The notes beneath the pieces are model-generated. The model was given only the letters and a program-made list of their open reading frames with translations, was not told the origin of the DNA and did no database searches. From the NCBI RefSeq assembly GCF_030818775.1, contig NZ_JAUTAU010000001.1, positions 330,001-394,000 on the forward strand: 64,000 nt of DNA, written 5' to 3'. The stretch's first letter is position 1. The number at the start of each line of letters is the position of its first letter. Shown here piece after piece: positions 1 to 8,014 of this stretch. Made by a program: the position numbers and the translations under genes. Source of the DNA: Bacillus sp. SORGH_AS_0510. Its GTDB lineage: Bacteria > Bacillota > Bacilli > Bacillales > Cytobacillaceae.

Positions 1-1525
1 AGGCTTTTGATTTATCGATCTTCTCCTTTATTTCTTGATATCCCTCCTGATCAATGAGTTGGTAGTATAATTTGAACTCGTTTAATTTCTTAGCAGATTC
101 ATAGGTCGCATTCACAATATCATCTCGTGTCAAATCTTTAGTTTCATAGCTGAGCATATGCTTCCAGGAAGGTTGTGTGATCGCTTTGCGGTGGTCTTCA
201 AGGGTATGACAGAGTTTTTTATAGCCATGGATTTCCGGATGTTCAAAAGCTGGACTTGCCGGGTCTAAGAACGGTGCCAAAGGTGCGACAAAGTAATAGA
301 CTCTGGGGTCCTTCTGGCAGGCCAGATGAATTTCCTCACAAAAATCAATATTTTCGAGGGCACTTTGATAGGTCTGTCCAGGTATCCCCACCATGAAGAA
401 TAAATCGATTTTTTGACAGCCATTTTTAAGAGCATAGTTAAGAGTGTCGATGACCTTTTCGTTGGTACAGCTGAACTTTCCATTATACCTTCTTATTTGT
501 TCATCATGCGTCTCCAGCGTGATTTCAATGCTATACTTTGGTACACTCTCATTGATTTGCTTGAAAAATTCCTCATCCGCATACTGAAACAATTCAAACA
601 CGATTTCATTTTTAAGCCTAAGTTTTTTAAGACGGTTAAAGAATTCATTTACATAGTCACTGCCGCCTTGTCTTAGGTCGTGAAGAATGAAAATGGGAGC
701 GCGGCTAAACCTTGAGATAAACTGAATATCTTCAATTAGCTTTTTCGGCGACCGTAGCGCAAGGGCATTGCGGTTACAGTTTTGATCATACGCTTCCCGT
801 GAGCCTCCGCAGATCAAGCAGTTTTGCGTGCAGCCTCTGGCCGTTAAAAGAGCGGTATTTGGGTATTGCAGCCAGCCGTTGTATGGTAGCGGGTCTAGGA
901 AATTCCTATACTTGAACACAGAGCGGATCGTGTAGCGGTAGCCAGGAACGTCGATATCATCTAAATCCTTTGGTACATATGTGAGTGGATTGAAGCCGTA
1001 CTTGCTTCCCTTTTTCCAGGTTAAGTTTGGAATGTCCGCAAAGTGGGTGTTGCCTGCCTCGACTTTGTTCATTAGGAGAAGCATAAGCTTTTCGGTCGAA
1101 TCGCCGCGCATGACAAAGTCGATGAACGGGTATTCAATTAAATCTTTATGATAATAGGTGGCAGATAGTCCTCCAAAAATGATGGGTGTTTGGGGGTGAA
1201 GGGTCTTTACAATTTTGGCAAGCTCGATACTGCCATGTGCATGTGGGAGCCAATGAAGGTCGATTCCAAATGCTTTGGTTTGGATGTTTCTTAGTTTGGC
1301 TTCGACATCAAAATGTTCATTCATCAGCATTCGATTGGCGATGTTAATAATTTTTACCCTTAGTCCGTATCTTTCTAGGTAATCCGCAATACTTGTCAGC
1401 CCGACTGGGTACATTTCAAATACAGGCGATGACGGAACAACATCGCTGATGGGACCTGCTAGCAAAGGATTTTTTCTAAAATCGTAAACACTTGGTGCGT
1501 GCAAGAGAACTAAATCGTATTTCAT
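1..1525 (-). CDS. B12-binding/radical SAM domain protein (partial, 3' end outside window)
   Basis: 508 residues are present and the frame is still open at the window edge, so the C-terminus is missing. The N-terminus (about 1-150) looks like a cobalamin-binding Rossmann domain. It is followed by the radical SAM cluster motif CX3CX2C at C232, C236 and C239 (GCTQNCLICGG), which would bind a 4Fe-4S cluster and S-adenosylmethionine. The family is known to contain methyltransferases and ring-rearranging enzymes, but the substrate cannot be told from sequence. The start ATG at 1525 follows a good ribosome site (AGGTGGAG). It is transcribed divergently from ybaK, and a palindrome lies only 18 nt upstream of its start. 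Confidence 0.85.
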   Translation of the reverse strand, partial: MKYDLVLLHAPSVYDFRKNPLLAGPISDVVPSSPVFEMYPVGLTSIADYLERYGLRVKIINIANRMLMNEHFDVEAKLRNIQTKAFGIDLHWLPHAHGSIELAKIVKTLHPQTPIIFGGLSATYYHKDLIEYPFIDFVMRGDSTEKLMLLLMNKVEAGNTHFADIPNLTWKKGSKYGFNPLTYVPKDLDDIDVPGYRYTIRSVFKYRNFLDPLPYNGWLQYPNTALLTARGCTQNCLICGGSREAYDQNCNRNALALRSPKKLIEDIQFISRFSRAPIFILHDLRQGGSDYVNEFFNRLKKLRLKNEIVFELFQYADEEFFKQINESVPKYSIEITLETHDEQIRRYNGKFSCTNEKVIDTLNYALKNGCQKIDLFFMVGIPGQTYQSALENIDFCEEIHLACQKDPRVYYFVAPLAPFLDPASPAFEHPEIHGYKKLCHTLEDHRKAITQPSWKHMLSYETKDLTRDDIVNATYESAKKLNEFKLYYQLIDQEGYQEIKEKIDKSKA

Positions 1526-1542
1526 GACTCCACCTCTTGAAA

Positions 1543-1558
1543 TGTGAATATATTCACA
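1543..1558. promoter_or_regulatory. Perfect 16-bp palindrome, Rex- or Fnr-type operator
   Basis: TGTGAATATATTCACA fits the Fnr/Crp pattern TGTGA-N6-TCACA exactly and the Rex pattern TTGTGAA-N4-TTCACAA at all but one outer base. On the minus strand it lies downstream of the likely promoter of the radical SAM gene (a roadblock position). On the plus strand a CATAAT box at 1580-1585 sits 32 nt from its centre, the same spacing seen at the other Fnr-type promoters here. Confidence 0.6.
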
Positions 1559-1593
1559 AATTTAAATAAATTATGCTTCCATAATTTAAGTTT

Positions 1594-1622
1594 ACTATAG
1601 TCATAGAAGGATAAAGTGACAA
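1594..1622 (-). promoter_or_regulatory. SigA-type promoter for the radical SAM gene
   Basis: On the minus strand TTGTCA (1622-1617) and TATAGT (1599-1594) are separated by 17 nt. Transcription would start near 1587 and cross the palindrome at 1543-1558. Confidence 0.5.
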
Positions 1623-1728
1623 ACGAGTGACAATATTTAGGTGATTTTGTGTATAAAGTATGGTTGTCATTCAGGGCATGGTCTATTAGACTAACTGTAA
1701 TTGACAATATTTTTCAAGGAGAATGACG

Positions 1729-2205
1729 ATGGCACAGATCAAAACGAATGCAATGCGTATCCTGGACGCAAAAAAAATCGAGTATGACATGCTGACATAT
1801 GATAATAAAGATGGAAAGATTGACGGAGTTTCGGTCGCTGAGAAAATTGGCAAAGATCCAAAGATAGTCTATAAAACCCTTGTGGCACAAGGCCCTAGCA
1901 AAAACATTTATGTGTTTGTCATTCCTGTTGCCGAAGAGTTGGATTTGAAAAAGGCAGCAAGAGCCGCTGGAGAAAAAAGCATGGAGATGATCCCTGTGAA
2001 GGATATTCAAAAATGGACGGGCTATATCCGCGGTGGCTGCTCCCCTATCGGAATGAAAAAAGACTACAAGACCTTCTTGGACGAAACCTGCAAGGACCTT
2101 CCCGAGATGGTCGTCAGCGCAGGCAAGATCGGCGTACAAATCGTCCTCGCCCCCACCGTACTGCAAGAAGTAACAAAGGCGCTAGTGATTGATCTTATAA
2201 AATGA
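1729..2205 (+). CDS. ybaK: Cys-tRNA(Pro) deacylase, YbaK/EbsC family
   Basis: 158 residues, the usual length of the family. YbaK proteins hydrolyse cysteine mischarged on tRNA(Pro) in the cytoplasm as a trans-editing step. The conserved RGGCSPIG segment and the N-terminal KTNAMRIL helix are present. Two in-frame ATGs lie close together: the one at 1729 is preferred because it is 7 nt from AAGGAG, while the one at 1723 is too close to that site. A family A repeat begins 2 nt after the stop codon and no ordinary terminator is seen. Confidence 0.9.
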   Translation: MAQIKTNAMRILDAKKIEYDMLTYDNKDGKIDGVSVAEKIGKDPKIVYKTLVAQGPSKNIYVFVIPVAEELDLKKAARAAGEKSMEMIPVKDIQKWTGYIRGGCSPIGMKKDYKTFLDETCKDLPEMVVSAGKIGVQIVLAPTVLQEVTKALVIDLIK

Positions 2206-2207
2206 GA

Positions 2208-2445
2208 GGCTATGTTAAAGCATTATGTTGATTTGAAACACCTGTTGATTGGAGCGGAAGGCGAAGATCCTCGAAAATGCTATCGCATTTCCTTCGTGCG
2301 GTGCTGATTCGATGAAGCAAATTCAATGTCCTGTGGGAGTATGGTTCAGGGGAGACCCCGCAGACGCTTGCGCCGAGGAGGCTCGCCGAAACACCCACGA
2401 ACCGCTCGTGCCTGGATCGGAAATCAACAGACAAGTTTAGCAAAG
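2208..2445. repeat. Intergenic repeat family A, copy 1 (long form)
   Basis: The core 2242-2430 is bounded by CTGTTGATT and AATCAACAG as inverted ends. It has the family's GGGGAGACCCCGCAG and GAGGAGGCTCGCCG blocks and the extra ~60-bp module with AATGC-TATC-GCATT. Outer flanks GGCTATGTTAAAG and GTTTAGCAAAG also match other copies. Related copies: 12319-12502, 22023-22249, 28684-28873, 35015-35255. Confidence 0.9.
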
Positions 2446-2483
2446 AGAAAATGAGAATCAGATGAATTTTTCTATAGGCACTC

Positions 2484-2510
2484 ACCTATAACCCATATGT
2501 GCATATGATA
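2484..2510 (+). promoter_or_regulatory. Possible SigK-type sporulation promoter
   Basis: AC at 2484-2485, then 16 nt, then CATATGATA at 2502-2510, fits the SigK pattern AC-N16/17-CATANNNTA. The same stretch forms an imperfect hairpin (CACCTAT ... ATAGGGTG around CATATG repeats), so the match may be partly coincidental. Confidence 0.4.
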
Positions 2511-2600
2511 GGGTGTAAATATCTCACCTAATAACTCGCCACTAAACAGAATGCAGGATGACGAGGCGCAGTTGAGTAGCATAAAAGGGAGTGTTGATGA

Positions 2601-3704
2601 GTGGCAGGAAAAGTTAGAAATTATTTTGCTGGCGGGAACACAGCCAGAGGCTTTCATAACCTATATGATTCCAATCTTCAAGGACTAGACCGGTTGTTTA
2701 TTTTAAAAGGCGGACCTGGAACAGGTAAATCTTCATTGATGAAAAAAATTGGCCATGAGTGGGTAGAGCAAGGCTATGATGTGGAGTTTTTACACTGTTC
2801 CTCCGATAATAATTCCATTGATGGTGTGCTTATACCAGCACTAAGGGTTGGGATTGTCGATGGAACGGCACCACATGTCATTGAGCCGAAAGCACCTGGA
2901 GCAGTTGAGGAATATATTAATCTCGGCGAAGCTTGGAATGCCCGTAAGCTTAGTGTGCAAAAAAATGTGATCCAAAAGCTGACGACTCAAATAAGCCAAT
3001 CATTTCAGAAGGCGTATGCCACCTTTAAGGAAGCATTAGACATTCATGATGATTGGGAAAAAATCTATATTAATAGCATGAATTTTAAAAAGGCCGATCA
3101 ATTAACGAATAAATTGATTGATACCTTCTTTGGAAAAATGAAATTGAATAAGACGCCAGATGTTCGTCATCGTTTCTTAGGTGCGGCCACACCGAAAGGC
3201 GCCGTTGATTTCGTTCCGAACTTAACAGAGGAGATTCCGAAACGCTACTTTATTAAAGGGCGCCCTGGGTCCGGAAAATCAACGATGTTGAAAAAACTTG
3301 CCGCCGCAGCACAGGAACGCGGGGTCGATGTGGAGATTTATCATTGCGGCTTTGATCCAAACAGCCTCGATATGTGTATTTTTAGAGAACTCGGCATCGC
3401 CATTTTTGATAGTACGGCACCACATGAGTACTTCCCAAGCCGCGATGGCGACGAAATTCTCGATATGTATGAACTTCTTATTGAGCCAGGAACGGATGAA
3501 ATTTTTGCGGATTTTATCAGCAAAATCTCCGCTAAATACAAAAATAAAATGAATGAAGCAACTAGCTATCTTGCTAAAGCAAAAGAACTGCATGATGAAC
3601 TTGAAGAAATTTATGTTTCTGCCATGGACTTCTCTGTTGTGGAAAACATTCAGAGTAAAATTGCTGGGGAAATAAAAGATATTGCGGCAGCAAATGTTTT
3701 TTAA
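2601..3704 (+). CDS. Duplicated P-loop ATPase of the PRK06851 type
   Basis: 367 residues built from two similar halves. Each half starts with a Walker A motif: GGPGTGKSS at 37-45 and GRPGSGKST at 220-228. Each continues with a matching block (FLHCSSDNNSIDG and IYHCGFDPNSLDM), then DGTAPH or DSTAPHE. This is an internal duplication of one NTPase fold. The family is widespread in spore-forming Firmicutes and its role is unknown to me. The GTG start at 2601 is 8 nt from GGGAG. A possible SigK-type promoter upstream hints at mother-cell expression. A strong hairpin terminator follows. Confidence 0.8.
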   Translation: MAGKVRNYFAGGNTARGFHNLYDSNLQGLDRLFILKGGPGTGKSSLMKKIGHEWVEQGYDVEFLHCSSDNNSIDGVLIPALRVGIVDGTAPHVIEPKAPGAVEEYINLGEAWNARKLSVQKNVIQKLTTQISQSFQKAYATFKEALDIHDDWEKIYINSMNFKKADQLTNKLIDTFFGKMKLNKTPDVRHRFLGAATPKGAVDFVPNLTEEIPKRYFIKGRPGSGKSTMLKKLAAAAQERGVDVEIYHCGFDPNSLDMCIFRELGIAIFDSTAPHEYFPSRDGDEILDMYELLIEPGTDEIFADFISKISAKYKNKMNEATSYLAKAKELHDELEEIYVSAMDFSVVENIQSKIAGEIKDIAAANVF

Positions 3705-3714
3705 TCTCAATTGA

Positions 3715-3746
3715 AGTGGGGCTGACTAAGAGTCAGCCTCACTTTT
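3715..3746. terminator. Hairpin terminator between convergent genes
   Basis: A fully paired 13-bp stem (AGTGGGGCTGACT with AGTCAGCCTCACT, one G-T) with an AAG loop and a T tract. It ends the ATPase gene and may also serve the convergent small gene. Confidence 0.85.
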
Positions 3747-3893
3747 CTATTTCTTCTTCTTTTTTTGCGTGTGATTGTTTTTATTGCCTTTGCTATTATC
3801 GCCACTTACAAATTCAGTCGCAAATTCTGCTTCAGCGTGTCCGGCTCGAGGAGAATTTTGATTGTTACTGCCTTTATTGTATTTCTTCGTCAT
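3747..3893 (-). CDS. Small spore-protein-like peptide (48 aa), gamma-SASP-like motif
   Basis: A 48-residue, Asn/Lys-rich, hydrophilic product starting MTKKYNKGSNNQN and ending in five lysines. The centre reads AEAEFATEF, which resembles the germination-protease cleavage motif of gamma-type small acid-soluble spore proteins (EFASE-like). The ATG at 3893 has GGAGGG 7 nt upstream. A SigG-like promoter (GCATG-N17-CACACTA) lies at 3916-3944. The assignment to spore proteins rests on the motif, composition and promoter; length and low complexity limit certainty. Confidence 0.6.
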   Translation of the reverse strand: MTKKYNKGSNNQNSPRAGHAEAEFATEFVSGDNSKGNKNNHTQKKKKK

Positions 3894-3915
3894 GATGATC
3901 CCTCCTTTTTACTTG

Positions 3916-3944
3916 TAGTGTGGCGTAAGACGATGTTTTCATGC
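3916..3944 (-). promoter_or_regulatory. Possible SigG-type promoter of the small spore-like gene
   Basis: On the minus strand GCATG, 17 nt, CACACTA. This is one base from the CATWHTA -10 pattern, with a GHATR -35 and a spacer one shorter than usual. Confidence 0.4.
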
Positions 3945-4004
3945 TAATAATTAAAGGGTAAACTACTAGAAAAAAATAGAAATTTTTACATAGGAGGCAT
4001 TTCT

Positions 4005-4673
4005 TTGTCAGACAAGCTGGATTTTGTAACTAAGCTGTTCGAAGCGAACCGAAATGAGACAGAGGCGGGGCCCATGAAGAAGTATATGAAGGATCATTTT
4101 TCATTTTTAGGGATCAAGTCGCCGATTCGGAAGGAATTAGAAAAGGAATTTTTTAAAGAAACAGGAATAGTAAAAGAGCCCTTTGACCAAGAATTTATCA
4201 TAGAGCTTTGGAAAAAGAACGAGAGAGAATATCAATATACTGCCTTAACTTACATAGAAAAAATGTTAAAGAAGCTGAAAAAGGATGACTTAGCTTTAAT
4301 GGAAAGATTAGTTCTGGAAAAATCCTGGTGGGATACGGTGGATGCGATCGCGGCAAAGCCGGTTGGCAGAATAGCGGAAATGTATCCAGAAGTAATTGAG
4401 GAGACGATTGATGGCTGGGCGATGGATGAAAATATGTGGCTGCGAAGAACAGCGATTCTTTTTCAATTGAAATATAAAGAGAAAACCGATGAGGATCGGC
4501 TGTACCGATACATAAGGAGCAATTCCTACAGTAATCAGTTTTTTATCCAAAAGGCAATCGGCTGGGCACTTCGTGAATATTCGAAGACAAATCCAGCTTC
4601 CGTTAGGCGGTTTATTAATGAAAATACCCTTGCTCCTTTAAGTGTTCGCGAAGGCAGCAAATATGTAGGCTGA
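4005..4673 (+). CDS. DNA alkylation repair (AlkD-like) HEAT-repeat protein
   Basis: 222 residues, all-helical pattern of the AlkC/AlkD family (N-terminal helical bundle followed by HEAT-like repeats). The region LVLEKSWWDTVDAIA and the later LWLRRTAILFQL-type segment are typical of AlkD-like glycosylases, which remove positively charged alkylated bases such as 3- or 7-methylpurines. The TTG start at 4005 follows TAGGAGG. It is a single-gene unit between a terminator region and the HAD phosphatase gene. The family call is firm; the exact lesion is not. Confidence 0.8.
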   Translation: MSDKLDFVTKLFEANRNETEAGPMKKYMKDHFSFLGIKSPIRKELEKEFFKETGIVKEPFDQEFIIELWKKNEREYQYTALTYIEKMLKKLKKDDLALMERLVLEKSWWDTVDAIAAKPVGRIAEMYPEVIEETIDGWAMDENMWLRRTAILFQLKYKEKTDEDRLYRYIRSNSYSNQFFIQKAIGWALREYSKTNPASVRRFINENTLAPLSVREGSKYVG

Positions 4674-4744
4674 GCATTAAACCATTCATGTGTAACTATT
4701 CATGTTAGAATGGGCATAATGAAAAATTATGGAAGGTGAGACTC

Positions 4745-5599
4745 TTGATTAAATGTATTGCATCAGACATGGATGGAACATTATTGAATTCCACACAAAC
4801 GATCAGTGAAGAAAATAAAGAAGCAATTTTAAAAGCACAGGCACAAGGTATTGAATTTGTTGTGGCGACAGGAAGGTCTTATCAAGAGGCGACCTATGTG
4901 TTAGCAGAAGCTGGTTTAAACTGCCCGGTCATCGGTGTGAATGGGGCTGAGGTGCGCTCGAAGGATGGGGGAGTTCTTGCTTCCACTCCAATCAGCAAAG
5001 AGTTGGCTAGAAAAGTAGCCGCAAAGCTAGTTGAAAAAGATGTGTATTTTGAGGTGTATACCGATAAGGGGGCCTATACAATTGATGCAGATAAGGCAGT
5101 TTCTATCCTCGTCGATATCGTTGTCAGTGCGAACCCGGAGGCAAACGTCCAAGAGATTGTGGAGGCTGCAGGGGCAAGAATCCGAGATGGGTTAATTCAT
5201 ACCGTTGAGGATTACGAAGTTTTATTCGCCAGCGATGACTACCAAATCTACAAATTCCTGGCGTTTGACTTTGATGCAGATAAATTGGAAGCAGCGAACA
5301 AGTCTCTAGCTGAGTTGGACGATCTGGCTGTTTCTACATCAGGTCATGAGAACTTGGAAATTACCAACAAGAATGCGCAAAAAGGAATTGCACTTGGAGC
5401 GTTTGTAAAAGCAAAAGGAATTGAGCTGTCCGAAACAATGGCGATTGGCGATAACTTTAACGATGTCTCCATGTTTGAAGCTGCTGGAAAAGCGGTGGCT
5501 ATGGGCAATGCGGGCACGTACATCAAGTCCATTTGTGATGCTGTCACAGCTACTAACAATGAGCATGGTGTAGCGAAAGCGATTTTGGAGGTATTGTAG
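4745..5599 (+). CDS. Cof-type HAD-IIB sugar-phosphatase
   Basis: 284 residues. HAD motif I is DMDGTLLN at about residues 7-14, with the nucleophile and acid/base aspartates. The C-terminal motif III/IV is GDNFNDVSMF, and a type IIB cap lies between. Proteins of this family dephosphorylate sugar phosphates, nucleotides or flavin precursors; the substrate is unknown. TTG at 4745 is preferred because AAGGTGAG lies just upstream; the in-frame GTG at 4736 is inside that ribosome site. Confidence 0.85.
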   Translation: MIKCIASDMDGTLLNSTQTISEENKEAILKAQAQGIEFVVATGRSYQEATYVLAEAGLNCPVIGVNGAEVRSKDGGVLASTPISKELARKVAAKLVEKDVYFEVYTDKGAYTIDADKAVSILVDIVVSANPEANVQEIVEAAGARIRDGLIHTVEDYEVLFASDDYQIYKFLAFDFDADKLEAANKSLAELDDLAVSTSGHENLEITNKNAQKGIALGAFVKAKGIELSETMAIGDNFNDVSMFEAAGKAVAMGNAGTYIKSICDAVTATNNEHGVAKAILEVL

Positions 5600-5606
5600 G
5601 AAAGAG

Positions 5607-5645
5607 TGGCACCATGTGAAATTTTCACATGGTGCCTGACACCCT
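5607..5645. terminator. Palindromic GGTGCCTGACACC-type repeat acting as terminator
   Basis: GGCACCATGTGAA-ATT-TTCACATGGTGCC forms a 13-bp stem between the convergent HAD gene and nos lipoprotein gene; it overlaps the lipoprotein stop region. The GGTGCCTGACACC end recurs in a second hairpin at 60467-60510. Confidence 0.65.
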
Positions 5646-6546
5646 ACAAGATTTCAATCTTCAAGGAGTTGACTTGGGAGACGAGGAGTTCTTCGTATTG
5701 TTTCTGGGCTTGGAAGTAGACTTCTTGCTCGCCGTAGGTTGGGTTTTCTTTTTTTACCTTTGCAATCAGATCCTTTTGCACCTTTTGTGCAAGAACAATC
5801 ATTTGGTATTGCTCCTTTTCAGTCTTCCAAAACTTATCTTCCCCATACTCCTTAATTAACTTTTTCGCCGCATCATATTGGTTATATTGTTCGCGGGCCT
5901 TTCCGACAGCGGACTCTACTTCCGCAGCCGATGCCTTATGCCCTTTTTCGTTCGCGAGCATTGCCATCGAGCGAAGACGAATAATTTGTGTTAATAATTG
6001 ATTCTTATTGTTATTAATCTGTTCCTGTGACTCCAGATAGGCTAATTCTTCCTCTAATTGTTTACCTGAGTATTTCTTCTTAGCGGCCTCGCGGTTAATT
6101 TCAAGCTGCAGTTGATTAATAAACTTATAAAACGCTACATCCTCATTCGTAATCCATTCACCGTTAATCATTGCCACACCCTTAGGCTTTGTGACATTGA
6201 TGTCGATGACTTTTTCTGTCTTTTTCCCGTCTTTTTCAATTACAAACGCTGCTTCATATTTGCCACCCATAGGTAGCGCCGCTTTACCAGCGTACGTACC
6301 GTCTTTCCCTTCTGTAAAAGTAACATCATAAGTCCCGTGATCCATATTGGTCATCGATAATTGCCCGCTAACCTTCAGTCCTTTAACCGCCTTCTTGTTT
6401 TCCGTTACCTTGATTTCAAAGGGCATCGCCGAATCTTTTTGATAGTAAGGCGCCTTCGTCACTTTGATCTTATAATCAGGACCGCTGCTGCAGCCCGTTA
6501 TTAAACTGGCCAACAAGAGTAAGACGAGCATAAACCGTGTTTTCAT
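5644..6546 (-). CDS. Lipoprotein: FixH/YtkA-like domain fused to SurA/PrsA-like helical domain (nos cluster)
   Basis: 300 residues. A lipoprotein signal ends at LITGC with lipidated C19, so it sits on the outer face of the membrane. Residues ~25-120 form a YtkA/FixH-like beta domain with the Met/His stretch SMTNMDHGTY and LPMGGKYE. Residues ~130-300 are helical and charged, like the N-terminal chaperone part of PrsA/SurA foldases, but no parvulin domain follows. It is the last gene of the nos operon and overlaps nosF by 4 bp. That is where the copper chaperone NosL usually is; the Met/His motif makes a copper-delivery role plausible. That role is inferred, not shown. Confidence 0.7.
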   Translation of the reverse strand: MKTRFMLVLLLLASLITGCSSGPDYKIKVTKAPYYQKDSAMPFEIKVTENKKAVKGLKVSGQLSMTNMDHGTYDVTFTEGKDGTYAGKAALPMGGKYEAAFVIEKDGKKTEKVIDINVTKPKGVAMINGEWITNEDVAFYKFINQLQLEINREAAKKKYSGKQLEEELAYLESQEQINNNKNQLLTQIIRLRSMAMLANEKGHKASAAEVESAVGKAREQYNQYDAAKKLIKEYGEDKFWKTEKEQYQMIVLAQKVQKDLIAKVKKENPTYGEQEVYFQAQKQYEELLVSQVNSLKIEIL

Positions 6547-7220
6547 GAACCAATTCCTCCTAGGTTATGAGTGTTTAAAAATTCCTCTACTGTATACTTT
6601 TCTATTTTTCCATCATCTAAATAGGCCACATGGGTACACACCTGTTTGATTTCATCCAAATGGTGGGAGGAAAGCAAAATGGTTTTATCCTGAAGAGAGC
6701 CTAACACCTCTAAGATCTCCTTTCGCCCCATGGGGTCGATACCGCTTGTCGGCTCATCAAGAATAAGAATGCGTGAATCCTGAAACAAGGTGATCGCGAG
6801 GCCGAGGCGCTGCAACATTCCCTTCGAATATTGCTTTACTTGGACATTGCGGTCGTCCCACAGCCTTACGGCGGTTAATACTTGCTGAATCCGTTCAGCA
6901 TCCGCTTGTTTAAATACCGCTTCTGCGAAAAAGGTCATATTATCAAGGCCTGTCAGCATGGGATAAAGCATGAATTTTTCGGGTAAGTACGCTATCGCTT
7001 TTTTCCAGTCACTGTTTTTCTTCGTGACCTCGATACCGTTAATGGTAACCGAGCCTTGCTTCACGGGCAAAAGGCCGAGCAGACTATTAATCAAGGTGGA
7101 TTTTCCTGCGCCATTACGGCCGACAAGGGCACAAATTTCATTTTCATGGATCTCAACGGATACCGAGTCAAGGACTAGCTTTTTCCCGAAGGATTGGTTT
7201 ACATTCCTTACTTTAATCAT
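6543..7220 (-). CDS. nosF: ABC transporter ATP-binding protein NosF
   Basis: 225 residues with Walker A GRNGAGKST (34-42), signature YSKGMLQRLG and Walker B ILILDEPTSGID. NosF pairs with the permease NosY and the exported NosD in maturation of the copper-sulfur CuZ centre of N2O reductase. Its start overlaps the nosY end by 4 bp (ATGA) and its end overlaps the lipoprotein gene by 4 bp, so translation is coupled. Confidence 0.85.
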   Translation of the reverse strand: MIKVRNVNQSFGKKLVLDSVSVEIHENEICALVGRNGAGKSTLINSLLGLLPVKQGSVTINGIEVTKKNSDWKKAIAYLPEKFMLYPMLTGLDNMTFFAEAVFKQADAERIQQVLTAVRLWDDRNVQVKQYSKGMLQRLGLAITLFQDSRILILDEPTSGIDPMGRKEILEVLGSLQDKTILLSSHHLDEIKQVCTHVAYLDDGKIEKYTVEEFLNTHNLGGIGS

Positions 7221-8014
7221 TCATACCCCTCCTTGCGGTTGAATAAAATGGCCGTTGTGTAGGATGCCACGAGCCAAAAAATGAGATTTCCCAGTAAGAA
7301 GAACACAGGCTTCGTCCACATAAAGGCCTGCAGGAGTCGGGACATATGGCCAAAGGAATACACGCCCGTACCTGTTTCGAGAAACATTCGGACCGCTTGC
7401 AGCGGGTTTAAAAAGTAGACGGCAGAAAAGAGCTTCACATTTTCATAGGTGACGTCTGGTAAGAAGGAAAGCAGGATAAAATCGTGCAAAAAGAAGAAGT
7501 AAAACCAGACGAAAATCGTATAGCCGATTATTTGCATCCGCGAGCGGCTAAAACTGCCAATGGCGGCCCCCATTTGTAAAAACACGAGTGCTAAACAGGT
7601 AATGGTTACTACAAAGATGAGATAGCCCTTCATATCTAGTTGGAAATTAAACTTTAACAATAGTAAATAGATGAAAAACCAAGCTAGAAGCGGGACTAAA
7701 ACTACGGTATAAAGCCCCAGGCTTTTTTTCACAAAGAAGGTTGAAAAGCTGTCTTTCTTCGTTAGTAACATGATTAATGTTTTTTGTTCCTTTTCCTGAA
7801 AGATGGAGAAGGCTCCGATAAATAAGCACAGGATCGGGATGAAATAAATAATCGTATCAAATAGATTGATTAAGAGAACATAAAACCCTTTATCAAATGA
7901 AAGGACAGAGGAACGAAACAAGATACTAATTGAAATAAGAACAATGATACTTAAGGAAAGCCAAAGTCCTTTTCCTCTTATATTTTCCTTCCATTCCTTC
8001 CAAATGTAATGCAT
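7217..8014 (-). CDS. nosY: ABC transporter permease NosY
   Basis: 265 residues with about six membrane segments (for example 20-40, 52-72, ~105-125 and ~240-258), typical of ABC-2 type NosY permeases. It is the membrane half of the NosFY transporter thought to supply sulfur or energise NosD for CuZ assembly. It begins 37 bp inside the 3' end of nosD and ends 4 bp inside nosF. Confidence 0.85.
   Translation of the reverse strand: MHYIWKEWKENIRGKGLWLSLSIIVLISISILFRSSVLSFDKGFYVLLINLFDTIIYFIPILCLFIGAFSIFQEKEQKTLIMLLTKKDSFSTFFVKKSLGLYTVVLVPLLAWFFIYLLLLKFNFQLDMKGYLIFVVTITCLALVFLQMGAAIGSFSRSRMQIIGYTIFVWFYFFFLHDFILLSFLPDVTYENVKLFSAVYFLNPLQAVRMFLETGTGVYSFGHMSRLLQAFMWTKPVFFLLGNLIFWLVASYTTAILFNRKEGYE

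Noticed and set aside
2249..2440. Small proteins containing RGDPA and EEARRN or VQGRPRRR in family A copies
   Set aside because: They recur in every copy because the DNA repeats; no start signals, and frames differ with indels.
2208..2445. Insertion sequence
   Set aside because: No transposase frame and no target duplication seen; length under 250 bp. At most a non-autonomous element.
5644..6546. NosL
   Set aside because: It is a lipoprotein at the usual nosL position, but length, FixH/YtkA-like domain and helical C-terminus do not fit NosL.
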